This document shows, in pieces, positions 16,162 through 25,129 of a stretch of 64,000 nucleotides of DNA; the first letter of the stretch is position 1; each line of letters opens with the position of its first letter. The stretch is taken from the NCBI GenBank assembly GCA_022824525.1, contig JAJDZT010000153.1:1-64000 (forward strand), written 5' to 3'. Under the pieces are notes generated by a model that did no database searches, was not told the origin of the DNA, and saw nothing but the letters and a program-made list of their open reading frames with translations. Origin of the DNA: Silicimonas sp. Lineage in GTDB: Bacteria > Pseudomonadota > Alphaproteobacteria > Rhodobacterales > Rhodobacteraceae. Made by a program: the position numbers and the translations under genes.

Positions 16162-17532
16162 CTATCCGTCGACGTTGTACGTTGTTTCTTCTTCGGCCGT
16201 GTCGTCTTCCCGCATCTGCCACGTGAAGGTGATGCGGCGGTTCTGGGCGCGCCCGACCGGTGTGTCGTTGGTCGCAATCGGCTGCGATTCACCGTAGCCC
16301 ACGGCGATCATCGTGTCGGCGGGGATGCCCCGTCCGATCAGGAAGTCGCGGACCGAGTTGGCACGCGCCTCGCTCAACCTTTGGTTGGCGGCTTCAGCAC
16401 CCTGGCTGTCGGTGTGTCCTCCGATTTCGATGAACATCTCGTCGCTTTCACACCCGATCGCGAGATCGCGCAGGTGATCGAGCGTTGCGGTGGACTGTTC
16501 GGAAATGGACGACGTGCCCGTTCCGAACTTGATCTGCGAAATCTCGAAGATCTTGTTCGCGCGATCGATACAGGCCGACGCCATTTCCATGGGCGAAGCC
16601 GGTTTCTGGTCAAAGCCCATCCGGAGGTGCGAGATGGTTTCCGTTTGGGAATCGACAAGTCCAGTCAACTCAGCGAGCCGCGCCGACAAGCTTTGAAGCT
16701 CTTCCGACGGGTCACCATCGGTCTCGCTCGCTACACTCGCAGTTTCAATAGCTTCCGCCTTCTCTTCCAACTCCGCCTGCAATTGCGCAACCGTTGCTTC
16801 ACGGTCGCGGAGTGTTTCGGTGACCTCGGACAGGCGGGCCGCGGAATCGGCCGCAGCACTGTTGAGTTCATCGATGGTCGCCCGCGCGAGTTCCAACTCT
16901 TCAGCGAGGGCTGCGGTTGCGTCATCGCCTTCGGCAACCGGCGCAGCGGTCGCTGTGTCATCCCATGCGTCGATACGCTCTTGCAGCTCTGAGATGGCCT
17001 CATCGCGCGATGCCAGTTTCATGTTGAGCGCGGCGATTTCCGCAATGAGTTCCGCACTTTCTGGCGAATTCTCGGGCGCGCCCGATCCGTCCTGACCGAG
17101 GGTTTCGATCTGGGCGGTCAATGCACCAAGCTCGGCATCTTTGGCTTCCAGAGATGCGTCCCGCGCCGCGATCTCTTCGGCGAGATCAAGGTTCTTGGCC
17201 TCAAGCTCACTGATGGTTTCGCGGATCGCATCCGCCGCACTGCGTGCGACCGCAACTTGCGTCATAAGGTCTTCTTTTGCAGATGACAGGTCTTCAACCG
17301 TCCCGGTCAAAGCGGCGACCTGCGCCTCTGCCGCGGTCTTTCCATCCGTCAAAGCTGCAATCTCGTCCGCAAACTTCGCGTCGGATTGTTTCATATGTTC
17401 TTTCAGCGCGGCTTCGATCGTCGTCTGCTGCTCAAGCGCCACTGTTCGCTCGCTTGCAGAAGTCAATCGTTCGGCAGCAACAAACGTCCCGGCTGTCAGG
17501 CAGAGGCCCGTAGTGACAAGAAGTTTTCGCAT
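16162..17532 (-). CDS. OmpA-family peptidoglycan-binding protein with long coiled coil
   Basis: The true start is MRKLLVTTGLCLTAGTFVAA at 17532, behind a GGGAG motif, giving 456 residues. The track ORF extends 118 codons upstream through non-coding DNA. After a signal-like N-terminal segment there is a long heptad-type region rich in Ala, Glu and Leu (about residues 30-310). The C-terminal OmpA domain (GTSSISEQSTATLDHL, then IEIGGHTDSQG and NQRLSEARANSVRDFL) normally binds diaminopimelate in peptidoglycan. The protein could span the periplasm between membrane and wall. A small membrane-protein gene follows after eight bases. The 275 bases upstream lead back to the dispersed repeat at 17808-17890. 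Confidence 0.88.
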   Translation of the reverse strand: MRKLLVTTGLCLTAGTFVAAERLTSASERTVALEQQTTIEAALKEHMKQSDAKFADEIAALTDGKTAAEAQVAALTGTVEDLSSAKEDLMTQVAVARSAADAIRETISELEAKNLDLAEEIAARDASLEAKDAELGALTAQIETLGQDGSGAPENSPESAELIAEIAALNMKLASRDEAISELQERIDAWDDTATAAPVAEGDDATAALAEELELARATIDELNSAAADSAARLSEVTETLRDREATVAQLQAELEEKAEAIETASVASETDGDPSEELQSLSARLAELTGLVDSQTETISHLRMGFDQKPASPMEMASACIDRANKIFEISQIKFGTGTSSISEQSTATLDHLRDLAIGCESDEMFIEIGGHTDSQGAEAANQRLSEARANSVRDFLIGRGIPADTMIAVGYGESQPIATNDTPVGRAQNRRITFTWQMREDDTAEEETTYNVDG

Positions 17533-17807
17533 TATTGGCTCCCAGAGCAAAAGGTCGAAAGGGTGTCTAATCCCTGCTTCTGAGGGAATTTGGATACGAA
17601 TTGAGAAAATATTGAGGCAAATAATGGGACTAATCGCGATCTGACACGGTGATTTGCCGTCCTCTTTCACGAAATCGCGAGTTTTAGCGGGCAATGCGCG
17701 AACTTGGACGGGCGAGACCGCTGGATAGCTCCCCAAAAGAAACTTCTCGTAAACCTTTCTTAACGATACCTGCCGCCAGGTAATGGTTGGGTGCAGAAAC
17801 AGATCCC

Positions 17808-17890
17808 TGCACCGACGCAATACCGACGTAGGGACCGACGTATTACCGACGTCGCGTTTGCAGCGCATACCCTTGTTTGCTTGCATTAAC
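17808..17890 (-). repeat. Dispersed repeat copy 1 with four ACCGACG iterons
   Basis: This 83-base block matches 46535-46617 in reverse complement at roughly 80 percent identity. It contains four direct ACCGACG units starting at 17811, 17822, 17834 and 17845, that is, at 11-12 bp spacing, so they lie on one face of the helix. It is bordered by the conserved TGCATTAAC. Read on the minus strand it lies 276 bases upstream of the OmpA-like gene. A separate hairpin (GTGCAG at 17791, CTGCAC at 17807) abuts it. The remaining gap to greA and to the OmpA start (17533-18019, 487 bases) holds no gene that I can support. A near-CtrA motif (GTAA-N7-TTAA) lies around 17749-17763. Confidence 0.8.
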
Positions 17891-18019
17891 TCAACGCCAG
17901 CAGGTCGGCGGTCTCAAGCCGGCGAACGAGGTGTTAACCGTTCCGCGCCAGACAGGGCCTTGCCCTACCCGACAATCGGACGCTAGAACGGTCCAGACTT
18001 TCTCGTAAGGTTGGTTTCC

Positions 18020-18490
18020 ATGGAAAAGATACCGCTGACACGCGCGGGGCAAACCGCGCTGAATGATGAATTGAAGAAGCTGAAATCGGTGGAACGGCCT
18101 GCCGTTATCCGTGCCATTGCGGAAGCGCGCGAGCACGGCGATCTAAGCGAGAATGCGGAGTATCACGCAGCACGCGAAAAACAGAGCTTCATCGAAGGCC
18201 GCGTGAAGGAGCTCGAGGGCATTCTGTCGCTTGCGGATGTCATTGATCCGGCATCACTTTCTGGCTCCATCAAGTTTGGCGCAAAGGTCACAATCGTCGA
18301 TGAAGACACCGACGAGGAAAAAACCTACCAGATCGTGGGCGAGCCCGAGGCGGACATCGAGAACGGAAAGCTGAACATCAAATCCCCGCTTGCACGCGCA
18401 TTGATCGGCAAGGATGAGGGCGACAGCGTCGAGGTGCGCACGCCCGGCGGCGAAAAGAGCTATGAGATTTTGAGCATCGAATACAGTTAG
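18020..18490 (+). CDS. greA: Transcript cleavage factor GreA
   Basis: The ATG at 18020 has a TAAGG ribosome-binding site at nine bases and gives a standard 156-residue GreA. The track adds a TTG start three codons upstream. The N-terminal coiled coil carries the family signature [37 protein letters not shown] with the catalytic acidic pair at its tip, followed by the C-terminal FKBP-like domain ([23 protein letters not shown]). GreA rescues backtracked RNA polymerase. It begins about 130 bases after the dispersed repeat on the opposite strand. Confidence 0.96.
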   Translation: MEKIPLTRAGQTALNDELKKLKSVERPAVIRAIAEAREHGDLSENAEYHAAREKQSFIEGRVKELEGILSLADVIDPASLSGSIKFGAKVTIVDEDTDEEKTYQIVGEPEADIENGKLNIKSPLARALIGKDEGDSVEVRTPGGEKSYEILSIEYS

Positions 18491-18505
18491 AGGCAGTGGA
18501 TCACA

Positions 18506-19522
18506 GTGTCTGAAACTCCTAATTCTCCCCCCGTCGATCTCGGAATTTACGGGCGGGTGGACAAGCGAGAAGGTCTTGATGCGACCGATCGTCTGGCTCT
18601 GGTAGCAAGCGTCGCTTGGGGGCTGGCAGCAATTGTCTTCCTCCTCGTTGCTGGTCTGGGCAGCGATGCATCGCTCGGCCCATTACGTTTTCTCATCGTC
18701 ATTCTGGCGATTGGATTGCCAATCGCGCTGATCTGGATTGCCGCAATCGCGCTGAAGAGCGCGCGGGTAATCCGCGAGGAGAGCGAACGCCTTCAGGCGT
18801 CAATGGACGCGATGCGCCAGATTTATGTCAGCCAGGCCCAGATTGCGGCGACAACCATGGGTCCGAATGTCGAACGAAAGATCGACGAGATCGTCAAAGC
18901 TCAGAAACGTGCCGAAGAAACCCTTCATCACTTCACGGCAGTGAAACCTGAACGTCCGTCAACGGAGCCTGCTACCGACGCGCCTCTCCTATCTGCCAAG
19001 GCGGTCGAGACGCAGCCCGTTCTGGAATTCGGGGCGGCACCCCCCGTCCCGGCAGTCTCGACACCTGACTTCCTGGCAGCTTTGAACTTCCCAGAAACGG
19101 CCGAGGATCGAGCCGGTTTCGATGCGCTGCGGCGTGCCTTGAACGATCCACGTGTCGCGCCACTCATCAGAGCCAGTCAGGACGTGCTGACCCTTCTCAG
19201 CCAGGACGGCATATACATGGATGATCTGACGCCGGATCGCACACGACCAGAAATTTGGCGGAAGTTCTCGGCAGGAGAACGCGGGCCTGCAATATCAGGG
19301 ATTGGCGGCATCCGAGATCGGTCTTCGCTTGCCCTCAGTTCCGCGCGCATGCGCCAAGACACGATCTTCCGCGACTCCGTTCACCATTTTTTGCGAACGT
19401 TCGACCGCACGCTTGTGAACATGACAGAATCATTGTCCGACCAGGAACTGGCGATCTTGGCCGAAACGCGCACTGCCCGAGCATTCATGCTACTCGGTCG
19501 CGTCGCTGGAACGTTTCACTAA
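18506..19522 (+). CDS. Conserved two-TM protein with coiled coil
   Basis: This 338-residue protein starts at GTG, 15 bases after greA. A short cytoplasmic-looking N-terminus is followed by two transmembrane segments (LALVASVAWGLAAIVFLLVAG and FLIVILAIGLPIALIWIAAIAL). A helical region with coiled-coil character (EESERLQASMDAMRQIYVSQ) comes next, then a Pro-rich linker and a C-terminal helical domain of about 150 residues with the repeated DFLAALNFPETAED and ELAILAETRTARAFMLLGRV. I do not recognise a characterised family. The layout suggests an inner-membrane structural protein. It is probably co-transcribed with greA. Confidence 0.75.
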   Translation: MSETPNSPPVDLGIYGRVDKREGLDATDRLALVASVAWGLAAIVFLLVAGLGSDASLGPLRFLIVILAIGLPIALIWIAAIALKSARVIREESERLQASMDAMRQIYVSQAQIAATTMGPNVERKIDEIVKAQKRAEETLHHFTAVKPERPSTEPATDAPLLSAKAVETQPVLEFGAAPPVPAVSTPDFLAALNFPETAEDRAGFDALRRALNDPRVAPLIRASQDVLTLLSQDGIYMDDLTPDRTRPEIWRKFSAGERGPAISGIGGIRDRSSLALSSARMRQDTIFRDSVHHFLRTFDRTLVNMTESLSDQELAILAETRTARAFMLLGRVAGTFH

Positions 19523-19528
19523 CTGCCG

Positions 19529-20449
19529 TCAGACCAAAAGGTCGAGTGGCGGCTCTTCCTGATCGATAATGTGCTCACAGAGGCCGACACAGCCACAGGG
19601 ATTGGGTTGTTTCGTGAAATCGATCACCGGCAGATATGCCTCTGCCGTTTCACCGTGGACATGATAGCCGTGAACACAATTATGCGCTCCCAGAACAAGC
19701 ACATCGTCTGAAGGCGCATCACCTACATCGTCGCTGTCATTGTTGCTGTCGCTGACGGCTTTGCCAGCGGCCATTGCGACGGCTGCACCTGCCCCACCCG
19801 TGAAGAGCGATGCAACCAACCCGAGAAGCGCCACAAGGAGCCCAAGGGCACCGCCACCGCCGCCGCCGTCATCTCCTCTGCCAGCACCACCGGTCGATTG
19901 TTCAGGTTGTTCCACGACCACATCACCGGCATCAGTCCCGTAGATGAACTGTGCGCCCGCGATATCGATCGTGCTGAGATCACCAACCGAAATCACGCTG
20001 TTCATGATTTGGCTCGAATCGGGCGGCTGTGGATGGTCCAGCCCGATAACATGACCAATCTCGTGTACGGCCACGGCATAGAAATTCACCGTGTCGAACA
20101 CTCCGCCAAAAGGAGACCAGGTTTCGTTGCTGCTGAACTCAACATTGGCAGAGGTCATGGTGAAGATGCCGGTGTGGCTTACTGGGAACGGTCCAGCCTG
20201 TCCGACCACCGGCGACGTCAGGTCTGCCGTACCGACGGAGACAAGACCGCCCGTTGCAACCTCTTGGAAATCAATGGCCGCCACATTCTCCCAAGCGTCA
20301 AAAGCCGAACGTAGCGCACCCGTGATGTCATTGAGATCGAACCCGCTTGCGATGTCGAAATCGCCGCCAAGCTCAGAAGACCAAGTGATGGTTCCACTGG
20401 GAGTGCCGAACGTGGGGTCACCCCATTTCACATCGAGCAACTCGAACAT
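19529..20449 (-). CDS. Matrixin-like zinc metalloprotease with Cys/His-rich tail
   Basis: This 306-residue protein has an N-terminal metzincin catalytic domain with the zinc motif HEIGHVIGLDHP (about residue 131) and the Met-turn candidate in IMNSVIS. It is followed by a Gly-rich linker, a hydrophobic Gly/Ala segment (GALGLLVALLGLVASLFTGGAG), an Asp/Ser linker and a short C-terminal region with HNCVHGYHVHG and PNPCGCVGLCEH. No classical signal peptide is present. Roseobacter matrixins of this kind are often exported by type I systems, but no RTX repeats are visible here. It could be membrane-tethered through the central segment. The convergent gene ends six bases away. Confidence 0.75.
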   Translation of the reverse strand: MFELLDVKWGDPTFGTPSGTITWSSELGGDFDIASGFDLNDITGALRSAFDAWENVAAIDFQEVATGGLVSVGTADLTSPVVGQAGPFPVSHTGIFTMTSANVEFSSNETWSPFGGVFDTVNFYAVAVHEIGHVIGLDHPQPPDSSQIMNSVISVGDLSTIDIAGAQFIYGTDAGDVVVEQPEQSTGGAGRGDDGGGGGGALGLLVALLGLVASLFTGGAGAAVAMAAGKAVSDSNNDSDDVGDAPSDDVLVLGAHNCVHGYHVHGETAEAYLPVIDFTKQPNPCGCVGLCEHIIDQEEPPLDLLV

Positions 20450-20556
20450 CTAATCACACCCGCTCAAAATCCTCTTCCCGAGAGAAATTTTAAGGGGCGC
20501 GGCGAGCCGAAACAACGGTATTTGGAAATGTCGGGGCAATCATATTGAATCCCCTC

Positions 20557-21030
20557 TCAACCGTGTTCTTTAAGCAACCTCTGCTTTTGCCGATTCCAGT
20601 CGCGCCTTGCCTGTGTTTCGCGTTTATCCTGTGTTTTCTTGCCCTTAGCGATGCCGATTTTGATCTTGGCCATGCCGCGGTGATTAAAATAGAGCACAAG
20701 CGGCACGAGGGTCATGCCCTTCCTCTGGGTTGCATTCCAGAGATCGGAAAGTTCTTTCTTGGAAACCAAAAGCTTACGTCTGCGGCGATCCTCGTGACCG
20801 AACATCGCTTGCTCATACGGCGCGATGTAGCTGTTCACCAGCCAGAGTTCCCCATCCTCCACCGCCGCGTAGCTTTCGGCTATATTGGACTGTCCAGTGC
20901 GCAGAGATTTCACCTCGGATCCCATGAGCTGGATGCCACATTCAATATCGTCCTCGATCGCATAATCGAAACGAGCGCGCCGGTTTTCGGCGATCACCTT
21001 GTAGTTTTCGTTGTCGGGCTTCTTGGACAT
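20557..21030 (-). CDS. smpB: SsrA-binding protein SmpB
   Basis: The 157-residue protein carries the SmpB signature throughout: [34 protein letters not shown], the central [21 protein letters not shown] and the basic C-terminal tail ([20 protein letters not shown]) that enters the ribosomal decoding site. It delivers tmRNA to stalled ribosomes. No tmRNA gene is detectable within the window. It lies downstream of the dapA/permease pair on the same strand with a 66-base gap. Confidence 0.96.
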   Translation of the reverse strand: MSKKPDNENYKVIAENRRARFDYAIEDDIECGIQLMGSEVKSLRTGQSNIAESYAAVEDGELWLVNSYIAPYEQAMFGHEDRRRRKLLVSKKELSDLWNATQRKGMTLVPLVLYFNHRGMAKIKIGIAKGKKTQDKRETQARRDWNRQKQRLLKEHG

Positions 21031-21096
21031 GGTCGCGAGGAGATAAGGTGTTCGGACCTACCTGTCTAGGGCAGCGCCCATCAAGTGCGCGGCGCT

Positions 21097-21939
21097 CTAG
21101 GCGTCGGCAGACCGTCGACCCCGGAAAACGATGTAAAGCCCGGACGCCACGACAACCACACCTCCAAGAACCGTCAGCGCATCAAGTGCTTCGCCAAACA
21201 CGGCCACACCAAGGCCGACGCCGAACAGGATGCGGCTGTAGCGAAAAGGGGCGACCGTGGCGATTTCGCCGGTTCGCATGGCCATTGTAAGCGCCGTGTA
21301 AGCGGAAACACCAAATAGAATGGCGAGCCCCAGCCAAGCCATGCCGGCACTTTCAGGAACAACAGCGGGACGGCCTTCAACAAACGACCACAGGCCGCCC
21401 GCCACGAAGATCGCAAGAAAGCCCCATACACCAAGTGTAGCGGGGCCAAGGCTGCGAGGACTCGCGCGCGTCGCCAGATCCCTTGCTGCGAAACCAAACA
21501 TGCCGAGCACAGCGTAAATCGCAGGAACCAAGGCAACCCCGTTGGCATCTGGCCGTATCATCAGTGCGACGCCTGCAAACCCGACAAAAATGGCCAGCCA
21601 GCGACGCCACCCGACATGTTCTCCGAAGAAGATCGCGGCTCCAGCAACGACGACAAGCGGTGAAGCCTGCAAAACGATTGTCGTAAAGGCCAGCGGCGCG
21701 TGAATGAAGGCGAGCGTATAGAAGAGCCTTCCCATGATGTCGAAAGCGCCCCGGACAAGCATTGTGGGCTGGAACGCCTCTGGTGGCGCAATGCGTTCGC
21801 CACGCAGACGGGCGGCCAAAAAGAAGACGATCGCGCCCAGCCCACCAAAGGCGACCATGACCTGCCAAGCAGGAAGATCGGCCGCTGCCAGTTTGAGGAC
21901 CATATCTTCTACGGCGAACCCCGCCATGGCAGCCACCAT
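21097..21939 (-). CDS. DMT-superfamily (EamA) permease
   Basis: This is a polytopic membrane protein of at least 280 residues with the two EamA repeats of the drug/metabolite transporter superfamily, including LMIRPDANG at the centre and a short basic C-terminus (YIVFRGRRSADA). The first ATG (21939) would remove the start of the first membrane helix. The reading frame stays open upstream through [16 protein letters not shown], which looks like a normal DMT N-terminus beginning at a CTG codon (21985-21987) that overlaps the dapA stop region. No ATG, GTG or TTG lies between. Substrate unknown. It is immediately downstream of dapA on the same strand. Confidence 0.85.
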   Translation of the reverse strand: MVAAMAGFAVEDMVLKLAAADLPAWQVMVAFGGLGAIVFFLAARLRGERIAPPEAFQPTMLVRGAFDIMGRLFYTLAFIHAPLAFTTIVLQASPLVVVAGAAIFFGEHVGWRRWLAIFVGFAGVALMIRPDANGVALVPAIYAVLGMFGFAARDLATRASPRSLGPATLGVWGFLAIFVAGGLWSFVEGRPAVVPESAGMAWLGLAILFGVSAYTALTMAMRTGEIATVAPFRYSRILFGVGLGVAVFGEALDALTVLGGVVVVASGLYIVFRGRRSADA

Positions 21940-21983
21940 CCAGAGGCTGCCAACAAAGTTCGCTCGTACGACGGAAGGCGCGT

Positions 21984-22859
21984 TCAGTTCAGGAGACCCG
22001 CATGGATCATGGCGTTCTTGATGGCCTTTTGCGTTGGCTCGGTCACCTGCGTCATCGGCAGGCGAATTTCGTTTTCGCAGCGACCGAGCAAAGACAAACC
22101 GTACTTTGCACCCGCCAGCCCAGGCTCCATGAAGATGGCCAAGTGAAGCGGCATCAAGCGATCCGTGATCTCCAGTGCAGTGGCGTAGTCACCTTTCAAA
22201 GTGGCGCTCTGCATCTCGGCGCAGAGTTTCGGAGCCACATTGGCGGTCACACTGATGCAGCCCACGCCTCCATGAGCGTTGTAGCCAAGCGCCGTCGCAT
22301 CCTCGCCGGAGAGCTGTACGAAATCCTTGCCACAGGCGAGTCGTTGCTTCGGAACACGGGCCAGGTCGCCTGTCGCATCCTTGACGCCCACGATCCTCGG
22401 CAATTCGGCGAGGCGTGCCATGGTTTCAACCGACATGTCGATCACCGAGCGACCCGGAATGTTGTAGATAATGATCGGAAGCTCCGCAGCGTCGTGCATG
22501 GCCTTGAAGTGCTGGAAAAGGCCTTCTTGCGTTGGCTTGTTGTAGTACGGCGTCACAACAAGTGCGCCATCGGCCCCAACGGCCTTGGCATGGCGCATGA
22601 AACGTATGCCCTCATCTGTGTTGTTCGAGCCCGCACCCGCGATCACGGGGACCCGGCCCGCAGCGGCCTTCACGACCTCTTCGATCACCATTTCGTGCTC
22701 TTCGTGGCTGAGAGTCGGGCTTTCGCCGGTCGTGCCGACCGGAACCAAACCGTGCGAACCGCTTTCGATCTGCCATTCGACCAGTTTTTTCAGGGCCTCG
22801 ACATCGACGGAGCCGTTCTTGAACGGCGTGACCAATGCAGGCATGGATCCCTGAAACAT
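21984..22859 (-). CDS. dapA: 4-Hydroxy-tetrahydrodipicolinate synthase DapA
   Basis: This is a TIM-barrel lyase of 291 residues with the class signatures [34 protein letters not shown] with its catalytic tyrosine, [13 protein letters not shown], and the Schiff-base lysine in [14 protein letters not shown]. It condenses pyruvate with aspartate semialdehyde in the pathway to lysine and diaminopimelate for peptidoglycan. The start at 22859 is preceded by an AAGGAGTGAG ribosome-binding site. It is divergent from the lytic transglycosylase gene, placing peptidoglycan synthesis and turnover genes on either side of one 124-base promoter region. Confidence 0.95.
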   Translation of the reverse strand: MFQGSMPALVTPFKNGSVDVEALKKLVEWQIESGSHGLVPVGTTGESPTLSHEEHEMVIEEVVKAAAGRVPVIAGAGSNNTDEGIRFMRHAKAVGADGALVVTPYYNKPTQEGLFQHFKAMHDAAELPIIIYNIPGRSVIDMSVETMARLAELPRIVGVKDATGDLARVPKQRLACGKDFVQLSGEDATALGYNAHGGVGCISVTANVAPKLCAEMQSATLKGDYATALEITDRLMPLHLAIFMEPGLAGAKYGLSLLGRCENEIRLPMTQVTEPTQKAIKNAMIHAGLLN

Positions 22860-22983
22860 TTTCTCACTCCTTGGCAGATATTAAGCGGGCGGACACTATC
22901 TGTCGGTAACGGAATTGCCAAGCAGGTCCCTTATGTGCTTTTCTTCGGATGCTGAGGGGCGAAAGAAGAACGGACAGCTGCCA

Positions 22984-25107
22984 ATGTTCAGAGCCCTACT
23001 TGCGGCTTCTCTGATCAGTGTGAGTGGCGCCTCGGCCGAGGAATCGGTCGGGTTCGCGTCCGTGGCTGCTGTGGCGGTTCAAGATCAGGCGGTCGACCGG
23101 ATCGTTGCACCCGTGATTCCGATAGACCCAGCCATCGCCCGCGACATTGGCGAATGGCAGCGACTTAGGGCGGGTCGCGGCACGTTTTCAGACGCCATCC
23201 GTTTCATAAATGCCCACAAGGATTGGCCCGGCCTGGCGTTGCTTCGCAAGAAAACCGAAGCCGAGTTGCCGATAGGATCCCGCACAGACGAGGTCATCGC
23301 GTTTTTCGAGGGCAATGGGCCGCAGACCGGGCGCGGGGCAAGGGCACTCATCGCTGCGTACCGGGAATCCGGGGCCACCGATGCCGCTGAGGACCTTTTG
23401 GTGCGTACTTGGCGCACGATGATTTTGACGGCAGAGGACGAAAACGCCCTGATCGGTGCTTATGGCGATGTCTTGAAGGATCATCACGAAGCCCGGCTGG
23501 ATATGTTGCTGTGGCGTGGCGTGTCTGGCGGCGCGGAGCGGATGATACCGCAGGTCGGCGACGGGTGGCAGAAGCTTGCAAAGGCACGCATGGCACTCCG
23601 CGCGCGCAAGAAGGGCGTCAATGCGCTGATCGATGCCGTGCCAAAGTCACTGCAATCCGATCCGGGGCTTGCCTTTGAACGCATGCAGTGGCGCGCGCGG
23701 AACAAGAAAAGTGCTGATGCAATGGCACTCATGACGGCAGCCAGTCCCGATGCCTTGGGCGAACCGGAACGATGGGCCGGTTGGCGCCGGTCTTTTGCCC
23801 GGTCGGAGATGCGGGCAGGACGGATCGAAAAGGCCTATGAACTGGCTTCCAAACACGGTCTTTCGAGCGGATCGCACTTTGCGGACCTTGAATGGCTTTC
23901 AGGGTACCTTGCGCTGACCTACAAAGGAGACCCCGAGAAAGCTCTCAAGCACTTCCTGAGATTCCGAAGTGCGGTGGAAACGCCAATTTCGCTCGGTCGC
24001 GCCGGATATTGGGAAGGTCGCGCTCACGAGGCGAAAGGAGATATCGAGGCCGCGCTGCTCGCGTATGCCTTCGGCGCGGAGTACCAGACCAGTTTCTACG
24101 GGTTGTTGGCTGCGGAGCGCGCGGGTCTTCCCATGGACGAAAACCTGACCGCGAAAGCCACGTATCCGGACTGGCAGTCGACGTCCTTCGCCGATACCTC
24201 TGTTTTTCATGCAGCCCGCTATTTCATCGCGACTGGCAAGCGAAACCTGGCGGAACAGTTCGTTCGGCACATGACCGAGACCCTGCCTGCCGCCGAAATT
24301 GGCAGCCTTGGCGATTTCGTTCTTGCGGAAGACGAGCCGCATTTGGCGGTGATGATCGGCAAACAGGCGGCACGTCGCGGGATTGTTGTGCCGAGGGCGT
24401 ATTATCCAGTAACGCCACTGGGGCAGGTCGGATCACCTGTCCCGCGCGAGTTGTCGCTCGCCATCGCGCGACGGGAAAGCGAATTCGATCCGATCGTGAC
24501 CAGCCATGCGGGAGCGCGTGGTCTCATGCAGCTCATGCCGGCCACCGCGCGCGCGGTCGCCGCGGATCTGGACATCCGGTATGAAGGCGACCGTCTTCTC
24601 ACCGACCCGGCCTACAATGCGAAACTCGGAAACGCCTATCTGGACGAGTTGCTCGAAGTCTTTGACGGCAATGTCGTCATGACCGCCGCCGGTTACAATG
24701 CCGGTCCGGGCCGCCCGATCAGATGGATGCGCCAACGCGGCGACCCACGGCGCGGCGAAATAGACATCGTCGATTGGATCGAACACATCCCCTTCGACGA
24801 GACGCGCAACTACGTGATGCGTGTTGCCGAGAGTTTGCCGGTCTATCGTGCCCAGCTCGCAGGAAAGACGGCGCCCCTTACATTTACCCAAGAGCTAACG
24901 GCTCGACCGGGCTATGTTCGAAAGGTCACGAGAGAAGCGTTTGTCCGACCAAAACCTCGCCCCAAAGACTTGGGACAAGCGACATTGCCTGATGTTGAAG
25001 CGGCCAGCACTACCCTTGATGCTTCAAACGGCGCCGAGACTGTTCGTCTGCCAGAAACCCCAAGGCCTCGTGCCCGGGTCCTTCCGGAAAGTCAGGACGC
25101 ATCCTGA
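22984..25107 (+). CDS. slt: Soluble lytic murein transglycosylase
   Basis: The preferred start is MFRALLAASLISVSGASA at 22984, which begins a signal peptide and gives 707 residues. The track ORF uses a TTG 23 codons upstream. A long N-terminal alpha-superhelical region (residues 50-480) is followed by the lysozyme-like SLT domain with the catalytic glutamate in IARRESEFDP, then HAGARGLMQLMPATA and AGYNAGPGRPIRWM. The protein cleaves glycan strands with formation of 1,6-anhydro-muropeptides in the periplasm. The last 80 residues are a Pro/Arg-rich tail absent from the enterobacterial Slt70. Confidence 0.9.
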   Translation: MFRALLAASLISVSGASAEESVGFASVAAVAVQDQAVDRIVAPVIPIDPAIARDIGEWQRLRAGRGTFSDAIRFINAHKDWPGLALLRKKTEAELPIGSRTDEVIAFFEGNGPQTGRGARALIAAYRESGATDAAEDLLVRTWRTMILTAEDENALIGAYGDVLKDHHEARLDMLLWRGVSGGAERMIPQVGDGWQKLAKARMALRARKKGVNALIDAVPKSLQSDPGLAFERMQWRARNKKSADAMALMTAASPDALGEPERWAGWRRSFARSEMRAGRIEKAYELASKHGLSSGSHFADLEWLSGYLALTYKGDPEKALKHFLRFRSAVETPISLGRAGYWEGRAHEAKGDIEAALLAYAFGAEYQTSFYGLLAAERAGLPMDENLTAKATYPDWQSTSFADTSVFHAARYFIATGKRNLAEQFVRHMTETLPAAEIGSLGDFVLAEDEPHLAVMIGKQAARRGIVVPRAYYPVTPLGQVGSPVPRELSLAIARRESEFDPIVTSHAGARGLMQLMPATARAVAADLDIRYEGDRLLTDPAYNAKLGNAYLDELLEVFDGNVVMTAAGYNAGPGRPIRWMRQRGDPRRGEIDIVDWIEHIPFDETRNYVMRVAESLPVYRAQLAGKTAPLTFTQELTARPGYVRKVTREAFVRPKPRPKDLGQATLPDVEAASTTLDASNGAETVRLPETPRPRARVLPESQDAS

Positions 25108-25129
25108 AACGGCAAAACGTGTCGGGCGC

